Positions 26,287 through 35,023 of a DNA stretch of 64,000 nt are shown piece after piece. This stretch comes from an uncultured Lachnospira sp. (GTDB lineage: Bacteria > Bacillota > Clostridia > Lachnospirales > Lachnospiraceae). The stretch spans positions 1 through 64,000 of the forward strand of contig CAJUTV010000003.1 in NCBI GenBank assembly GCA_910589305.1, read 5' to 3'. Made by a program: the position numbers and the translations under genes. The notes below the pieces were generated by a model that saw only the letters and a list, made by a program, of their open reading frames with translations, was not told the origin of the DNA and did no database searches. Numbering within the stretch: position 1 is the first letter of the stretch; each line of letters begins with the position of its first letter.

Positions 26287-26371
26287 TGGCTGCTTTAAAA
26301 ATGATAGAATTTAATGGTTATAAAAACTGCTATAAAGCATGTCCATTTGATGACTACCAATCCTGTATTTG

Positions 26372-26455
26372 TGTGTTGCTTGATACAAGATTGTTTCAAG
26401 ATTATTTTAAGGGTAATCGTTTATTAAAAGTATTAAAAGCAGCGCAGAAATGAGG
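26372..26455 (+). repeat. Family B repeat supplying the recA ribosome site
   Basis: TGTGTTGCTT (26372-26381) pairs with AAGCAGCGCA (26437-26446) over ten bases with G-U pairs. The tail GAAATGAGG (26447-26455) places GAGG six bases before the recA ATG. The same tail precedes spoIIIAF. A 55-codon frame at 26286-26453 runs through it and is probably not a gene. Confidence 0.55.
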
Positions 26456-26461
26456 TTAAAA

Positions 26462-27562
26462 ATGATTAGTGATGAGAAATTAAAAGCGTTGGATGCAGCT
26501 CTTGCCAATATAGAAAAGCAGTTTGGAAAAGGCTCTGTTATGAAATTGGGTGAATCCAATGTCAATTTTAATGTGGAGACCATTCCGACAGGTTCATTGA
26601 GCTTAGATGTCGCATTAGGTCTTGGCGGTGTTCCAAGAGGACGTGTTGTTGAGATATATGGTCCAGAATCAAGTGGTAAGACAACTGTAGCACTTCATAT
26701 GGTGGCAGAAGTTCAAAGGCAGGGGGGCATCGCAGGATTTATTGATGCAGAACATGCCCTAGACCCTGTATATGCTAAAAATATAGGGGTTGATATTGAT
26801 AATTTATATATATCACAGCCAGACAGCGGAGAACAAGCATTAGAAATCACAGAGACAATGGTGCGCTCTGGAGCTGTGGATATTATTATTGTGGATTCGG
26901 TTGCAGCGCTTGTGCCAAAGGCTGAGATTGACGGCGATATGGGTGATTCTCATGTCGGACTTCAGGCAAGATTGATGTCGCAGGCTTTAAGAAAGTTGAC
27001 ACCGGTTGTCAGCAAAAATAATTGTATTGTAATTTTTATCAATCAGCTTAGAGAAAAAGTTGGTGTTATGTTTGGCAATCCAGAGACAACAACGGGCGGA
27101 CGTGCTTTAAAATTCTATGCATCTGTTCGTATGGATGTAAGAAGAATTGAGACATTAAAGCAAGGCGGCGAAGTGATTGGCAACCGAACAAGAGTAAAAG
27201 TTGTCAAAAACAAGATTGCGCCTCCATTTAAAGAAGCTGAATTTGACATTATGTTTGGAAAGGGAATTTCCAGTGAGGGGGATGTTCTTGATTTAGGGGT
27301 CAATGTAGGAATTGTTCAAAAAAGCGGAGCATGGTTTTCATATAATGGAGAAAAAATTGGACAAGGCAGGGAAAACGCTAAGCAATTTCTTATGGAACAT
27401 AAAGATATTTATAATGAGGTTGATGCTAAAGTTCGAGAGCATTATTTTAATAAAGAAGAAAAAAAGGATGACCTTTCACAAGATACTGCTATACCAACAC
27501 CTGATGATGAAAGTGATGCAAAGGCAGTAAAGAAAAAGACGGTTAAGGCAAAGGAAGAATAA
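26462..27562 (+). CDS. recA: RecA recombinase
   Basis: RecA forms filaments on single-stranded DNA, drives strand exchange and triggers LexA self-cleavage. The 366-residue protein has Walker A GPESSGKT at 67-74, Walker B IIIVDSVAAL, the L2-region NQLREKVGVMFGNPETTTGG, and the KxG-type C-terminal domain, with a Lys/Asp-rich tail. I choose ATG 26462, six bases after GAGG; ATG 26450 overlaps that site. It is followed after eight bases by recX. The likely promoter is 540 bases upstream, beyond the acetyltransferase remnant. Confidence 0.97.
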   Translation: MISDEKLKALDAALANIEKQFGKGSVMKLGESNVNFNVETIPTGSLSLDVALGLGGVPRGRVVEIYGPESSGKTTVALHMVAEVQRQGGIAGFIDAEHALDPVYAKNIGVDIDNLYISQPDSGEQALEITETMVRSGAVDIIIVDSVAALVPKAEIDGDMGDSHVGLQARLMSQALRKLTPVVSKNNCIVIFINQLREKVGVMFGNPETTTGGRALKFYASVRMDVRRIETLKQGGEVIGNRTRVKVVKNKIAPPFKEAEFDIMFGKGISSEGDVLDLGVNVGIVQKSGAWFSYNGEKIGQGRENAKQFLMEHKDIYNEVDAKVREHYFNKEEKKDDLSQDTAIPTPDDESDAKAVKKKTVKAKEE

Positions 27563-27570
27563 GAATAGAT

Positions 27571-28212
27571 ATGGATTATCTGGTTACCTCCATTGAAGAG
27601 ATAAAACATTCTTATACCAATAAAAAAAAGCTGGTTTATATTAATTATGAACCAGCTTTTGCGCTCTATAACAAGGAATTAAAAACATATAGTGTAAAAG
27701 AAAATGAGACTATTTCTGAACAAGATTATAGTAATATTGTTCAGATGTTATCAAAAAGAGCTACTGTTCGGGCAATGAATCTCTTAAAATCCAAAGATTA
27801 TACAAAAAAAGAACTTGTGAGTAAATTGGAATTATCGTATTATCCAGAAAAAAGTATCCATGATGCATTAGCATATGTAGAACATTATGGATATATTAAC
27901 GATGAACGTTATGCACAAAATTATATATCATTTAAAGCCAATAAAAAAAGCAGAAAACAGATTGAACAGTCTTTAAAAGAAAAAGGTATTGATTTCGATA
28001 TAATTGAGAACACATTAGAAGCTTATTATGGTGATTCGTCAGAATGTGAAATCAATCTGATTATAAGTACACTTAAAAAGAAATATGGAACAATTCTTAT
28101 AGAAGAATTAGATTATAAACAAAAACAAAAGATGATGGCATACATGTATAGGAAAGGTTTTAGCATGGATACTATTCGTAAGGCTATTGATGTATTTCTT
28201 GACAACATATGA
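27571..28212 (+). CDS. recX: RecX regulatory protein
   Basis: RecX binds and modulates RecA filaments. The 213-residue protein carries the three-helix repeats of the family, with RAMNLLKSKDYTKKELVSKL, YVEHYGYINDERYAQNYIS, KSRKQIEQSLKEKGID and a C-terminal QKMMAYMYRKGFSMDTIRKA. It starts at ATG 27571, eight bases after recA, and ends 65 bases before rny. An N-terminal ~60 residue segment (IEEIKHSYTNKKKLVYINYE) precedes the repeats, as in long Firmicutes RecX. Confidence 0.9.
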   Translation: MDYLVTSIEEIKHSYTNKKKLVYINYEPAFALYNKELKTYSVKENETISEQDYSNIVQMLSKRATVRAMNLLKSKDYTKKELVSKLELSYYPEKSIHDALAYVEHYGYINDERYAQNYISFKANKKSRKQIEQSLKEKGIDFDIIENTLEAYYGDSSECEINLIISTLKKKYGTILIEELDYKQKQKMMAYMYRKGFSMDTIRKAIDVFLDNI

Positions 28213-28277
28213 AATTAAGTATAAAATTAGAGCATTGTATGTTTTGTACAATGAAAACTAAATAAGGAGGTGCTCCT

Positions 28278-29822
28278 GTGCTAGTTGTTATCGCTATAAT
28301 TGCTACATTGATTATAGTCGCACCTATTACTTGGCTTATTGCATCAAATGCCCAGAAAAAGTCCTATGAAACGACGGTTGGCAACGCAAAAGATAAGGCA
28401 AGAGAAATAATAGATGAAGCATTAAAAACGGCTGAAGCGAAGAAAAAAGAATCTTTGTTAGAGATTAAAGAAGAGTCTTTAAGAACAAAGAATGAGCTTG
28501 ACAAGGAAACGAAAGAAAGACGTGCTGAATTACAGAAGTATGAAAGACGTGTGCTTTCTAAAGAAGAATCGCTTGACAAGAAAATAGAAGCTGTTGAGAA
28601 ACGCGACACCAATCTTACCAGGAAAGAAGAAGAACTTGGTAAAAGAAAGCAAGAAGTTGATGAACTTGAACAGAAGAGACAACAGGAACTCGAAAGAATC
28701 TCAGGATTAACCTCCGAACAGGCAAAGGAATATCTATTAAAGACTGTTGAAGATGAAGTAAAACATGAAACTGCTGTTATGATTAAGGCCTATGAGAGTA
28801 GAGCCAAAGAGGAGGCTGAAAAGAAGGCAAGAGATTGCATTGTCTCTGCTATTCAAAGGTGTTCGGCTGACCATGTTGCAGAGATGACTATTTCTGTAGT
28901 TCAGCTTCCAAATGATGAAATGAAAGGTAGAATTATAGGCAGAGAAGGTCGTAATATTCGTACATTAGAGACTCTTACTGGTGTGGAACTTATTATTGAT
29001 GATACACCAGATGCTGTTGTTTTATCTGGATTTGACCCAGTTAGAAGAGAGGTTGCAAGAATTGCCCTTGAAAAGCTTATTCTTGATGGACGTATTCATC
29101 CTGCTAGAATCGAAGAGATGGTTGAGAAGGCTCAAAGAGAGGTTGAGACGGTTATTAAAGAAGAGGGCGAAGCTGCTACTCTTGAAGTTGGCGTACATGG
29201 TATTCATCCAGAATTGGTAAAACTTCTTGGCAGAATGTATTTTAGGACAAGTTATGGTCAAAATGTCTTGAAACATTCCATTGAAGTTGCACAGTTAGCA
29301 GGATTGTTGGCTGAAGAAGTGGGCTGTGATGTAAAGACTGCTAAAAGGGCAGGATTGTTACATGATATTGGCAAGTCCATTGACAGAGAAATGGAAGGTA
29401 CACATGTACAGATAGGTGTTGATTTATGTCGAAGATATAAAGAATCACCTGTTGTTATTAACGCAGTTGAGGCTCATCACGGCGATGTTGAGCCAGAGTC
29501 GCTTATTGCATGTCTTGTACAAGCCGCTGATACAATATCGGCAGCAAGACCAGGCGCAAGAAGGGAAACATTAGAAACATATACAAACAGACTTAAACAA
29601 TTAGAAGATATTACAAACTCCTTTAAAGGAGTTGAAAAATCATTTGCCATTCAGGCGGGTAGAGAGATTCGAGTTATGGTTGTTCCTGAAGTTGTCAGTG
29701 ATTCAGATATGATACTTATGGCAAGGGATATTTCTAAACAGATTGAAGACCAGATGGAATATCCAGGACAGATTAAGATTAGCGTTATTCGTGAGTCGAG
29801 AGCTGTTGATTACGCCAAGTAG
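28278..29822 (+). CDS. rny: Ribonuclease Y
   Basis: RNase Y is a membrane-anchored endoribonuclease that starts mRNA decay. The 514-residue protein has an N-terminal membrane helix (about 2-23), a long coiled coil (about 30-190, Lys/Glu-rich), a KH domain with GRIIGREGRNIRTLETLTGVE, and an HD domain with HDIGK and HHGDVEPES. The start is GTG 28278 with AAGGAGGTG in front. A clear terminator follows. Its place after recA-recX is conserved in Clostridia. Confidence 0.96.
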   Translation: MLVVIAIIATLIIVAPITWLIASNAQKKSYETTVGNAKDKAREIIDEALKTAEAKKKESLLEIKEESLRTKNELDKETKERRAELQKYERRVLSKEESLDKKIEAVEKRDTNLTRKEEELGKRKQEVDELEQKRQQELERISGLTSEQAKEYLLKTVEDEVKHETAVMIKAYESRAKEEAEKKARDCIVSAIQRCSADHVAEMTISVVQLPNDEMKGRIIGREGRNIRTLETLTGVELIIDDTPDAVVLSGFDPVRREVARIALEKLILDGRIHPARIEEMVEKAQREVETVIKEEGEAATLEVGVHGIHPELVKLLGRMYFRTSYGQNVLKHSIEVAQLAGLLAEEVGCDVKTAKRAGLLHDIGKSIDREMEGTHVQIGVDLCRRYKESPVVINAVEAHHGDVEPESLIACLVQAADTISAARPGARRETLETYTNRLKQLEDITNSFKGVEKSFAIQAGREIRVMVVPEVVSDSDMILMARDISKQIEDQMEYPGQIKISVIRESRAVDYAK

Positions 29823-29840
29823 AATAATTAGAGTTCATAA

Positions 29841-29885
29841 GGACTTGCAGTTGTGTTGTATACACATTTGCAAGTCTTTTTTTAG
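29841..29885 (+). terminator. Terminator after rny
   Basis: GACTTGCA (29842-29849) pairs with TGCAAGTC (29869-29876), with an inner TTGTGT/ACACA helix, and a run of T follows to 29885. It ends the recA-recX-rny unit. Confidence 0.88.
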
Positions 29886-30033
29886 TATATCGTTTCTTTC
29901 TTTCATTTGGATTAAGAAATTTTATGATTTGTTATATTTACCAGAACAAGCATGATACAGCCTGTTCGATTAAGTATTGCAAAATGAAAATGAAAGGGGT
30001 ATAATATTTCAGGTTTATATATATTATGTATAT

Positions 30034-30198
30034 TTTAAGTTCATTAAGGAAGTCCCTCACTTTAATGCCACAGAGGCATAAGTAGTGAATGGGGGCTTGC
30101 TTGTTTCAGTGGAAGTATAAGCTTTCACTGAAAAGCTGCTATAGCAGCTATGAGGTTATGAGTAAATAGCGTAGCGGATTGCGAATATCCGCTTTGAC
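30034..30198 (+). repeat. Family A repeat between rny and the aminotransferase gene
   Basis: The left flank is TTTAAG (30034-30039) then TTCATTAAGGAAG. The main hairpin has become imperfect (AGTCCCTCACTTT with AAGTAGTGAATGGGGGCTT). The second hairpin AGTGGAAG/CTTTCACT and the third AGCTGCTATAGCAGCT remain, then ATGAGGTTATGAGTAAATAGCG and the right-end hairpin AGCGGATTGCGAATATCCGCT ending TTGAC at 30194-30198. The copy is about 160 bp. The remaining 250 bases of the rny to aminotransferase gap show nothing else. Confidence 0.75.
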
Positions 30199-30299
30199 TT
30201 TGTTATAAGAATAGTTTACAGCAATGAATCGTTATTTCTTATTTAAAATATACAAGTTAGAAAATGAGAAAAGAAGGATACAAACAGGAGGATTATGAT

Positions 30300-31583
30300 A
30301 TGCAATATAGCCAAATGAGCACAGAGGAGTTGCAGGAGTTAAAAAAGAAAATAAGTGAACAGTATAAAGAGTCCAAATCGAAGGGCTTAAATCTTAATAT
30401 GGCAAGAGGAAAGCCTGCCACAGCTCAGCTTGATGTTTCAATGGACATGTTGGACGTTATTAATAGTTCGTCTGATTTGATAGCAGAAGATGGTACAGAT
30501 TGTCGAAATTATGGTTTGCTTGATGGGTTGTCAGAAGCTAAAAAATTGATGGCAGATATGATAGACACAACACCTGACCATGTGATTGTTTATGGCAATT
30601 CAAGTCTAAGTGTTATGTATGACCAAGTATCAAGGGGATATTCACAAGGGTATTTAGGCAATACTGCTTGGTGCAAACTTGATAAAGTAAAGTTTCTTTG
30701 TCCTGTTCCAGGATATGATAGACATTTTGCTATTACAGAAAGTTTTGGAATAGAGATGATTAATATTCCTATGACAGAAAATGGTCCAGATATGGATATG
30801 ATAGAGCAGTATGTTCAAAACGATGCGAGTGTAAAAGGAATATGGTGTGTGCCAAAATACTCAAATCCACAAGGTTATTCATATTCAGATGAGACCGTTA
30901 AACGATTTGCAAATTTAAAACCTGCTGCTAAGGATTTTAGAATTTTTTGGGATAATGCGTATGCAATTCATCATTTATATGAAGATAAACACGATGAAAT
31001 TTTAGATATTTTATCAGAGTGCGAAAAAGCAGGAAATGCAGATATAGTATTTGAGTTTGCCTCAACTTCTAAGGTGTGCTTTGCAGGAGGCGGAATTGCT
31101 GCATTGGCTGCCTCAAAGAATAATTTAGACGACATTAAGAAAAATCTTACCATACAAACAATTGGTTACGATAAAATTAATCAATTAAGACATGTACGAT
31201 ATTTTAAGGACTTGAATGGATTAAATGCGCATATGATGAAACAGGCAGCTTTGATAAGACCTAAATTTGAGGCGACAATTAAGGTACTTGAAGAGGAATT
31301 GTCTGGTTTGGGAATTGGCTCATGGGATATGCCAAGAGGAGGCTATTTTATATCTTTTGATGCGATGGAAGGGTGTGCAAAATCAATTGTTGCTAAATGC
31401 AAAGAAGCAGGTGTAACATTGACAAATGCTGGTGCAACATTTCCTTATGGAAAGGATGACAAGGATAGCAATATAAGAATTGCACCATCATTTCCATCAA
31501 TTGAAGAAATGTTAGAGGCTGCCAAAATCTTTGCTATTTGTGTGAAATTGGTGAGTATTGAAAAAATATTAGAGACAAGATAA
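30300..31583 (+). CDS. PLP-dependent aminotransferase (aspartate aminotransferase subgroup Ic-like)
   Basis: This 427-residue fold-type I PLP enzyme opens with LNLNMARGKPATAQLDVSMD, typical of the family annotated as aspartate or alanine-glyoxylate aminotransferase in Clostridia and Actinobacteria. The pyridoxal lysine is in ASTSKVCFAGGG, the phosphate loop follows YGNSSLSVMYD, and FWDNAYAIHH holds the ring-binding aspartate. The start is ATG 30300 behind AGGAGG; a longer start at 30264 has no site. It heads a four-gene unit with proC. The amino donor is inferred, not shown. Confidence 0.85.
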   Translation: MQYSQMSTEELQELKKKISEQYKESKSKGLNLNMARGKPATAQLDVSMDMLDVINSSSDLIAEDGTDCRNYGLLDGLSEAKKLMADMIDTTPDHVIVYGNSSLSVMYDQVSRGYSQGYLGNTAWCKLDKVKFLCPVPGYDRHFAITESFGIEMINIPMTENGPDMDMIEQYVQNDASVKGIWCVPKYSNPQGYSYSDETVKRFANLKPAAKDFRIFWDNAYAIHHLYEDKHDEILDILSECEKAGNADIVFEFASTSKVCFAGGGIAALAASKNNLDDIKKNLTIQTIGYDKINQLRHVRYFKDLNGLNAHMMKQAALIRPKFEATIKVLEEELSGLGIGSWDMPRGGYFISFDAMEGCAKSIVAKCKEAGVTLTNAGATFPYGKDDKDSNIRIAPSFPSIEEMLEAAKIFAICVKLVSIEKILETR

Positions 31584-31597
31584 TAAGGTGAGAGCAT

Positions 31598-32395
31598 ATG
31601 TTTAAATTTGGATTTATAGGAATGGGGAACATGGGATATGCCATGTTAAAAAGCGCAGTCAAGGCATTTCATGCAAAGGAGTTTATGTTTACTTGTCCAA
31701 GCCGTGAGCGAAGGGAAGAGGTAAGCAAAGAGACAGGCGTCCAATATGCCGAGAGCAATGCCGAATGTGCCAATAATTGTAAGATGCTTATTCTTGCTGT
31801 AAAACCTCAAGTGTATGATGTTGTTCTTAAAAATATCCATGACATTGTTACCGATGAGACAATTATCATTTCATTGGCTCCTAGTATATCTACAGATTAT
31901 ATTAAAGTCAAATTGGGACGTGATATAAGGGTGGTTAGAGCTATGCCAAACACGCCTGCATTAATTGGCGAAGGAATGACTGGAATCAGTTATGATGTAA
32001 AAGAATTTTCGTTTGAAGAGCGCGATTTATTGGAACAATTTTTCAATTCATTTGGCAAGGTTGTTACCGTTTCTGAAAATTTGATGAGCTCTGTTGTATG
32101 TGCAAGCGGCAGTTCTCCAGCTTATGTATATATGTTTATTGAAGCGTTAGCAGACAGTGTTGTCAAATATGGCATTCCAAGAAAAGAGGCATATAAGCTG
32201 GTAGCTCAAACCGTGATGGGTTCGGCTAAAATGGTTCTTGAGACAATGGAACATCCAGGAAAGTTAAAAGATGATGTCTGTTCACCCGCAGGAACAACAA
32301 TTAAAGGTGTTGCTGCTTTGGAGGAGTATGGATTTAGAAATGCGCTTATCAAAGCAACGGATGCCTGTTATGCCGCCTGTAATCCAAAAAATTAA
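31598..32395 (+). CDS. proC: Pyrroline-5-carboxylate reductase
   Basis: ProC reduces pyrroline-5-carboxylate to proline with NADPH. The 265-residue enzyme has the Rossmann start FGFIGMGNMGYAM, AVKPQVYDVVL, RAMPNTPALIGEGMTGIS, and the substrate-binding SGSSPAYVYMFIEALADS, then SPAGTTIKGVAALEE near the C-terminus. It begins 14 bases after the aminotransferase with a GGTGAGA site. With no proA or proB nearby, the substrate may come from arginine or ornithine. Confidence 0.95.
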   Translation: MFKFGFIGMGNMGYAMLKSAVKAFHAKEFMFTCPSRERREEVSKETGVQYAESNAECANNCKMLILAVKPQVYDVVLKNIHDIVTDETIIISLAPSISTDYIKVKLGRDIRVVRAMPNTPALIGEGMTGISYDVKEFSFEERDLLEQFFNSFGKVVTVSENLMSSVVCASGSSPAYVYMFIEALADSVVKYGIPRKEAYKLVAQTVMGSAKMVLETMEHPGKLKDDVCSPAGTTIKGVAALEEYGFRNALIKATDACYAACNPKN

Positions 32396-32456
32396 TAGAA
32401 ATCTATTTATTTGTAAATAAAATTAGGTGTGAAATTGTGTGGGGATAGGAATTTAT

Positions 32457-32999
32457 ATGAATCATATAAAGCGAGTAGGAAGAGAATTAAAATATAAAGG
32501 TTCTATATTAAACATTTATGCAGATTGTATTAAGCTTCCTAATGGAAAGGTGGAACAGTGGGACCATATTGACCATAAAAGTGCGGCTGCTGTTGTTCCA
32601 GTGTTGCCTGACGGGCGTATTATATTAGTTCGTCAGTTTAGAAATTCATTGGATAGATATACATTAGAAATTCCTGCTGGAGGAGTAGAACCAAATGAGT
32701 CTACAAGGGCAGCAGCAAAGAGAGAGTTAGAAGAAGAGACAGGATATAAAAGTGATACGGTTGAATCTTTAGTAAATATAGTCACTGCCATTGCTTATTG
32801 TAATGAGATTGTAGATATTTATGTTGCAAAAAATTTGGTGCAAAGCAAGCAAAACCTTGATGCGGGAGAAGATATCGATGTTGAAATATATACAGTAGAA
32901 GAATTGCAGCATATGATATATACAGGGGTGATTATGGACTCAAAAACCATTTCGGCAGTTTTAGCATATATCTGTAAGTATGTACATAAAATGAAATAA
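32457..32999 (+). CDS. Nudix ADP-ribose pyrophosphatase
   Basis: The 180-residue hydrolase has the Nudix box GGVEPNESTRAAAKRELEEE with the following TGY, and the N-terminal β-sheet extension (GSILNIYADCIKLPNGKVEQWDHI) of the NudF/YqkG group, which splits ADP-ribose to AMP and ribose 5-phosphate. VPVLPDGRIILVRQFRN precedes the box. The start is ATG 32457 behind GGATAGGA, with an unlikely in-frame start at 32439. It lies in the proC unit. Confidence 0.85.
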   Translation: MNHIKRVGRELKYKGSILNIYADCIKLPNGKVEQWDHIDHKSAAAVVPVLPDGRIILVRQFRNSLDRYTLEIPAGGVEPNESTRAAAKRELEEETGYKSDTVESLVNIVTAIAYCNEIVDIYVAKNLVQSKQNLDAGEDIDVEIYTVEELQHMIYTGVIMDSKTISAVLAYICKYVHKMK

Positions 33000-33023
33000 A
33001 CGATTACAGAAAAAGGTGTTTTA

Positions 33024-33596
33024 TTGTATTTATCCAATATTTTATTACGATATAGATTTGTTGTATTGTTATTTGTTGGCATGTTTGTTGGAACAATATT
33101 ATTTAATGTAGGTGCATCTATTGATGCAGCATTTTTGACAAAGGATAGCATTATATTTTTTGCAGAAGATTACATGTCAATGTTTCAGACAGTTAGTATC
33201 AGTAATGAACTGCTTTTTAGACATGTGGCATTTTCTAGGATAAAATTGATTATCTTTTTAATGTGTGGCTGTATGACGCGCTACTATAATGTATGGATTA
33301 AAATTGCGATTGCTTTTATGGGCATTACAAGTGGAATTATTATAAGCTGTTGTGCTTATTCATATGGTATTGTTGGAGTGCTTATTTATGTTGCTTCTAT
33401 ATTTCCGCAATGGATAGCGTATGTTTTGGCATTTGCAGTACTTGTTAAAATGTTAAATCAATATAGAACAGATTATAGACAAATAGTTAGTAATCTGGCA
33501 GTTATTATAGTGTTGGTAGCTGTGGGAATATATATGGAAACCATGATAAATCCGTTTATTATAAAATGGGTTTATAGCTTGTGTTCGTTTGTATAA
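33024..33596 (+). CDS. SpoIIM-like membrane protein
   Basis: The 190-residue protein has five hydrophobic spans (about 10-30, 72-90, 94-112, 119-138, 155-175). Its opening YRFVVLLFVGMFVGTILFN and spacing fit the SpoIIM (stage II sporulation M) family, part of the DMP peptidoglycan-remodelling machine for engulfment. Sequence agreement beyond the first helix is loose, so I keep the gene symbol empty. The start is TTG 33024 with AAAAGGTG in front. It closes the aminotransferase-proC-nudix unit and is followed by a strong terminator. Confidence 0.6.
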   Translation: MYLSNILLRYRFVVLLFVGMFVGTILFNVGASIDAAFLTKDSIIFFAEDYMSMFQTVSISNELLFRHVAFSRIKLIIFLMCGCMTRYYNVWIKIAIAFMGITSGIIISCCAYSYGIVGVLIYVASIFPQWIAYVLAFAVLVKMLNQYRTDYRQIVSNLAVIIVLVAVGIYMETMINPFIIKWVYSLCSFV

Positions 33597-33613
33597 GAGA
33601 ATATTTTAACTGT

Positions 33614-33640
33614 CGGCAGAGAAAACTCTGCCGATTTTTT
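33614..33640 (+). terminator. Terminator of the proC unit
   Basis: A perfect 8 bp stem CGGCAGAG (33614-33621) with CTCTGCCG (33626-33633) and AAAA loop is followed by six T at 33635-33640. The last T residues also form the TTTAAC of a family A left end. Confidence 0.92.
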
Positions 33641-33660
33641 AACCTTATCAATTCGTAAAT
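33637..33660 (+). repeat. Family A left-end fragment at the proC-unit terminator
   Basis: TTTAAC (33637-33642) and CTTATCAATTCG repeat the left-end signature, sharing T residues with the terminator. No main hairpin or right end follows before the Rpn-type gene, so it is a fragment, or the distal left end of a larger unit ending at 34855. Confidence 0.4.
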
Positions 33661-33833
33661 AAAATTATGAATATGCTTTAATTCGTATCACTAATTTATA
33701 TAAAATTACAGATATAAAGTTTTTATACAATTTTTATTGCAAATAATATAAATTTTTTATATGATTTAAATATAATAAAAATAGTTTTCATAATGATTGT
33801 TGTTGAAATAGTTACAAGAGAGGTGATATAATA

Positions 33834-34718
33834 GTGGGAGATATACCAAAGCGTAAGATAAAAGATAGTGTATTTACCAATTTATTTCAGGATAAAAAAT
33901 ATTTGCTTCAATTATATAAAGCACTTCATCCTGAAGATTGCAGTGTAACAGAAGATGAAATTGCAGATATTACAATCAAACATATATTGATTGATGCAGA
34001 TTATAATGATTTAGGTTTTTCTGTTGGCAATCGACTTATGGTGTTAGTAGAAAGTCAGTCAACATGGACATATAACATTATTATTCGTGCATTGATGTAT
34101 ATGGTACAGACATATCATGATTATTTTAAACGTACAAATCAAAACTTATATGGAAGTAAAAAAGTAAATATGCCAGCACCAGAATTATATGTTATATTTA
34201 CAGGTGATAGAAAAAATATTCCTGATATAATATCGCTTTCAAAACAATTTTTTGAAGGAGCAAAAATTGCCATTGATGTACAAGTAAAAGTTTTATATCA
34301 AGAAAATCAAAAAGATATTATTGGACAGTATATTATTTTTTCTAAAGTGTATGATAAACAGAGAAGATTATATGGAAATACGAAACAAGCAATAACAGAA
34401 ACAATTAATATTTGTAAGAATAGAAATATATTAAAAGAATATCTTGAAAATAAAGAACAGGAAGTGGTGGATATTATGATGACATTATTTGATGATGAGC
34501 AAATTTTGAAGGCTTATATAAAAGATGTTAAAGAAAATACAGCAAAAGAAACGGAAGAAAGAACAGCAAGAGAAATAGAGAAAAGAACAGCAAAAGAAAC
34601 AGCAGAACGATTGATTAAGAAAGGCAAAATGTCACTTGATGAGATTGCAGATTGTGTTCCTGCCTTATCACTTGATGAATTAAAGGAAATCCAAGCTAAA
34701 GTTATGCAGTTTATGTAA
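33834..34718 (+). CDS. Rpn family PD-(D/E)XK nuclease / putative transposase
   Basis: The 294-residue protein fits the Rpn/YhgA-like nuclease family found in many Clostridia: KDSVFTNLFQDKKYLLQLYKAL near the start, the catalytic-core strand DLGFSVGNRLMVLVESQST (D and ExQ), and the typical C-terminal tail in which KETEERTAREIEKRTAKE repeats precede AERLIKKGKMSLDEIADCV. Rpn proteins promote recombination and have DNase activity in E. coli. The start is GTG 33834 behind GAGAGGTG. Family A repeat sequences lie on both sides. No partner gene. Confidence 0.88.
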   Translation: MGDIPKRKIKDSVFTNLFQDKKYLLQLYKALHPEDCSVTEDEIADITIKHILIDADYNDLGFSVGNRLMVLVESQSTWTYNIIIRALMYMVQTYHDYFKRTNQNLYGSKKVNMPAPELYVIFTGDRKNIPDIISLSKQFFEGAKIAIDVQVKVLYQENQKDIIGQYIIFSKVYDKQRRLYGNTKQAITETINICKNRNILKEYLENKEQEVVDIMMTLFDDEQILKAYIKDVKENTAKETEERTAREIEKRTAKETAERLIKKGKMSLDEIADCVPALSLDELKEIQAKVMQFM

Positions 34719-34731
34719 GACAGCAAATAGC

Positions 34732-34855
34732 TTTAACCTTATCAATCAAAGAAGTTCCTACTTCAATGCTGTAGATATAAATGAGAATTTGTGTTGTGCT
34801 AGTAATTAGATAATTTGAGCAAGCAGTATAACGGATTGCGAATATCCGCTTTGAC
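34732..34855 (+). repeat. Family A repeat after the Rpn-type gene
   Basis: TTTAAC (34732-34737) and CTTATCAATCAAAGAAG begin it. The main hairpin is weakened (CCTACTTCAATGCTGTAGATATAAATGAG). The linker TTGTGTTGTGCTAGTAATTAGATAATTTGAGC leads to the right-end hairpin with ACGGATTGCGAATATCCGCT and TTGAC at 34851-34855. The remaining 90 bases up to the TetR promoter hold nothing else. Confidence 0.7.
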
Positions 34856-34948
34856 AAGAAAATAATTGAAAAATAAAAGGAAGGCTGGCAAAGATAAAAT
34901 CTTGTCAGCTTTTTATTATGGGAAAAATTTTGAGATATATTTATTTTA

Positions 34949-34977
34949 TTGACAACGAGCATTGTTTTAAATATAAT
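34949..34977 (+). promoter_or_regulatory. Promoter for the TetR/flavodoxin pair
   Basis: Perfect TTGACA (34949-34954) and TATAAT (34972-34977) are separated by 17 bases, one of the strongest promoters in the window. Tandem palindromes follow right after the -10. Confidence 0.85.
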
Positions 34978-34980
34978 CTG

Positions 34981-35006
34981 TTTATATAAATGATTTATAT
35001 AAATGA
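34981..35006 (+). promoter_or_regulatory. Tandem palindromic operator candidate for the TetR regulator
   Basis: Two identical 13-base units, TTTATATAAATGA, lie head to tail. Each contains the near-palindrome TTTATATAAA. They lie between the -10 and the ribosome site of the TetR gene, the expected place for an autorepression operator. AT content is high, so chance is not excluded. Confidence 0.5.
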
Positions 35007-35023
35007 ATTATATGGAGGTTAAA

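Noticed and set aside
26286..26453. 55-codon frame starting GTG before recA
   Set aside because: It overlaps the end of the acetyltransferase remnant and its second half runs through a family B repeat, so it is most likely a chance frame. It has no ribosome site.
34511..34610. Repeated KETEERTAREIE-type segment in the Rpn-type protein as a tandem-repeat locus
   Set aside because: This short Lys/Glu repeat is a usual feature of the C-terminus in this nuclease family, not a special locus.
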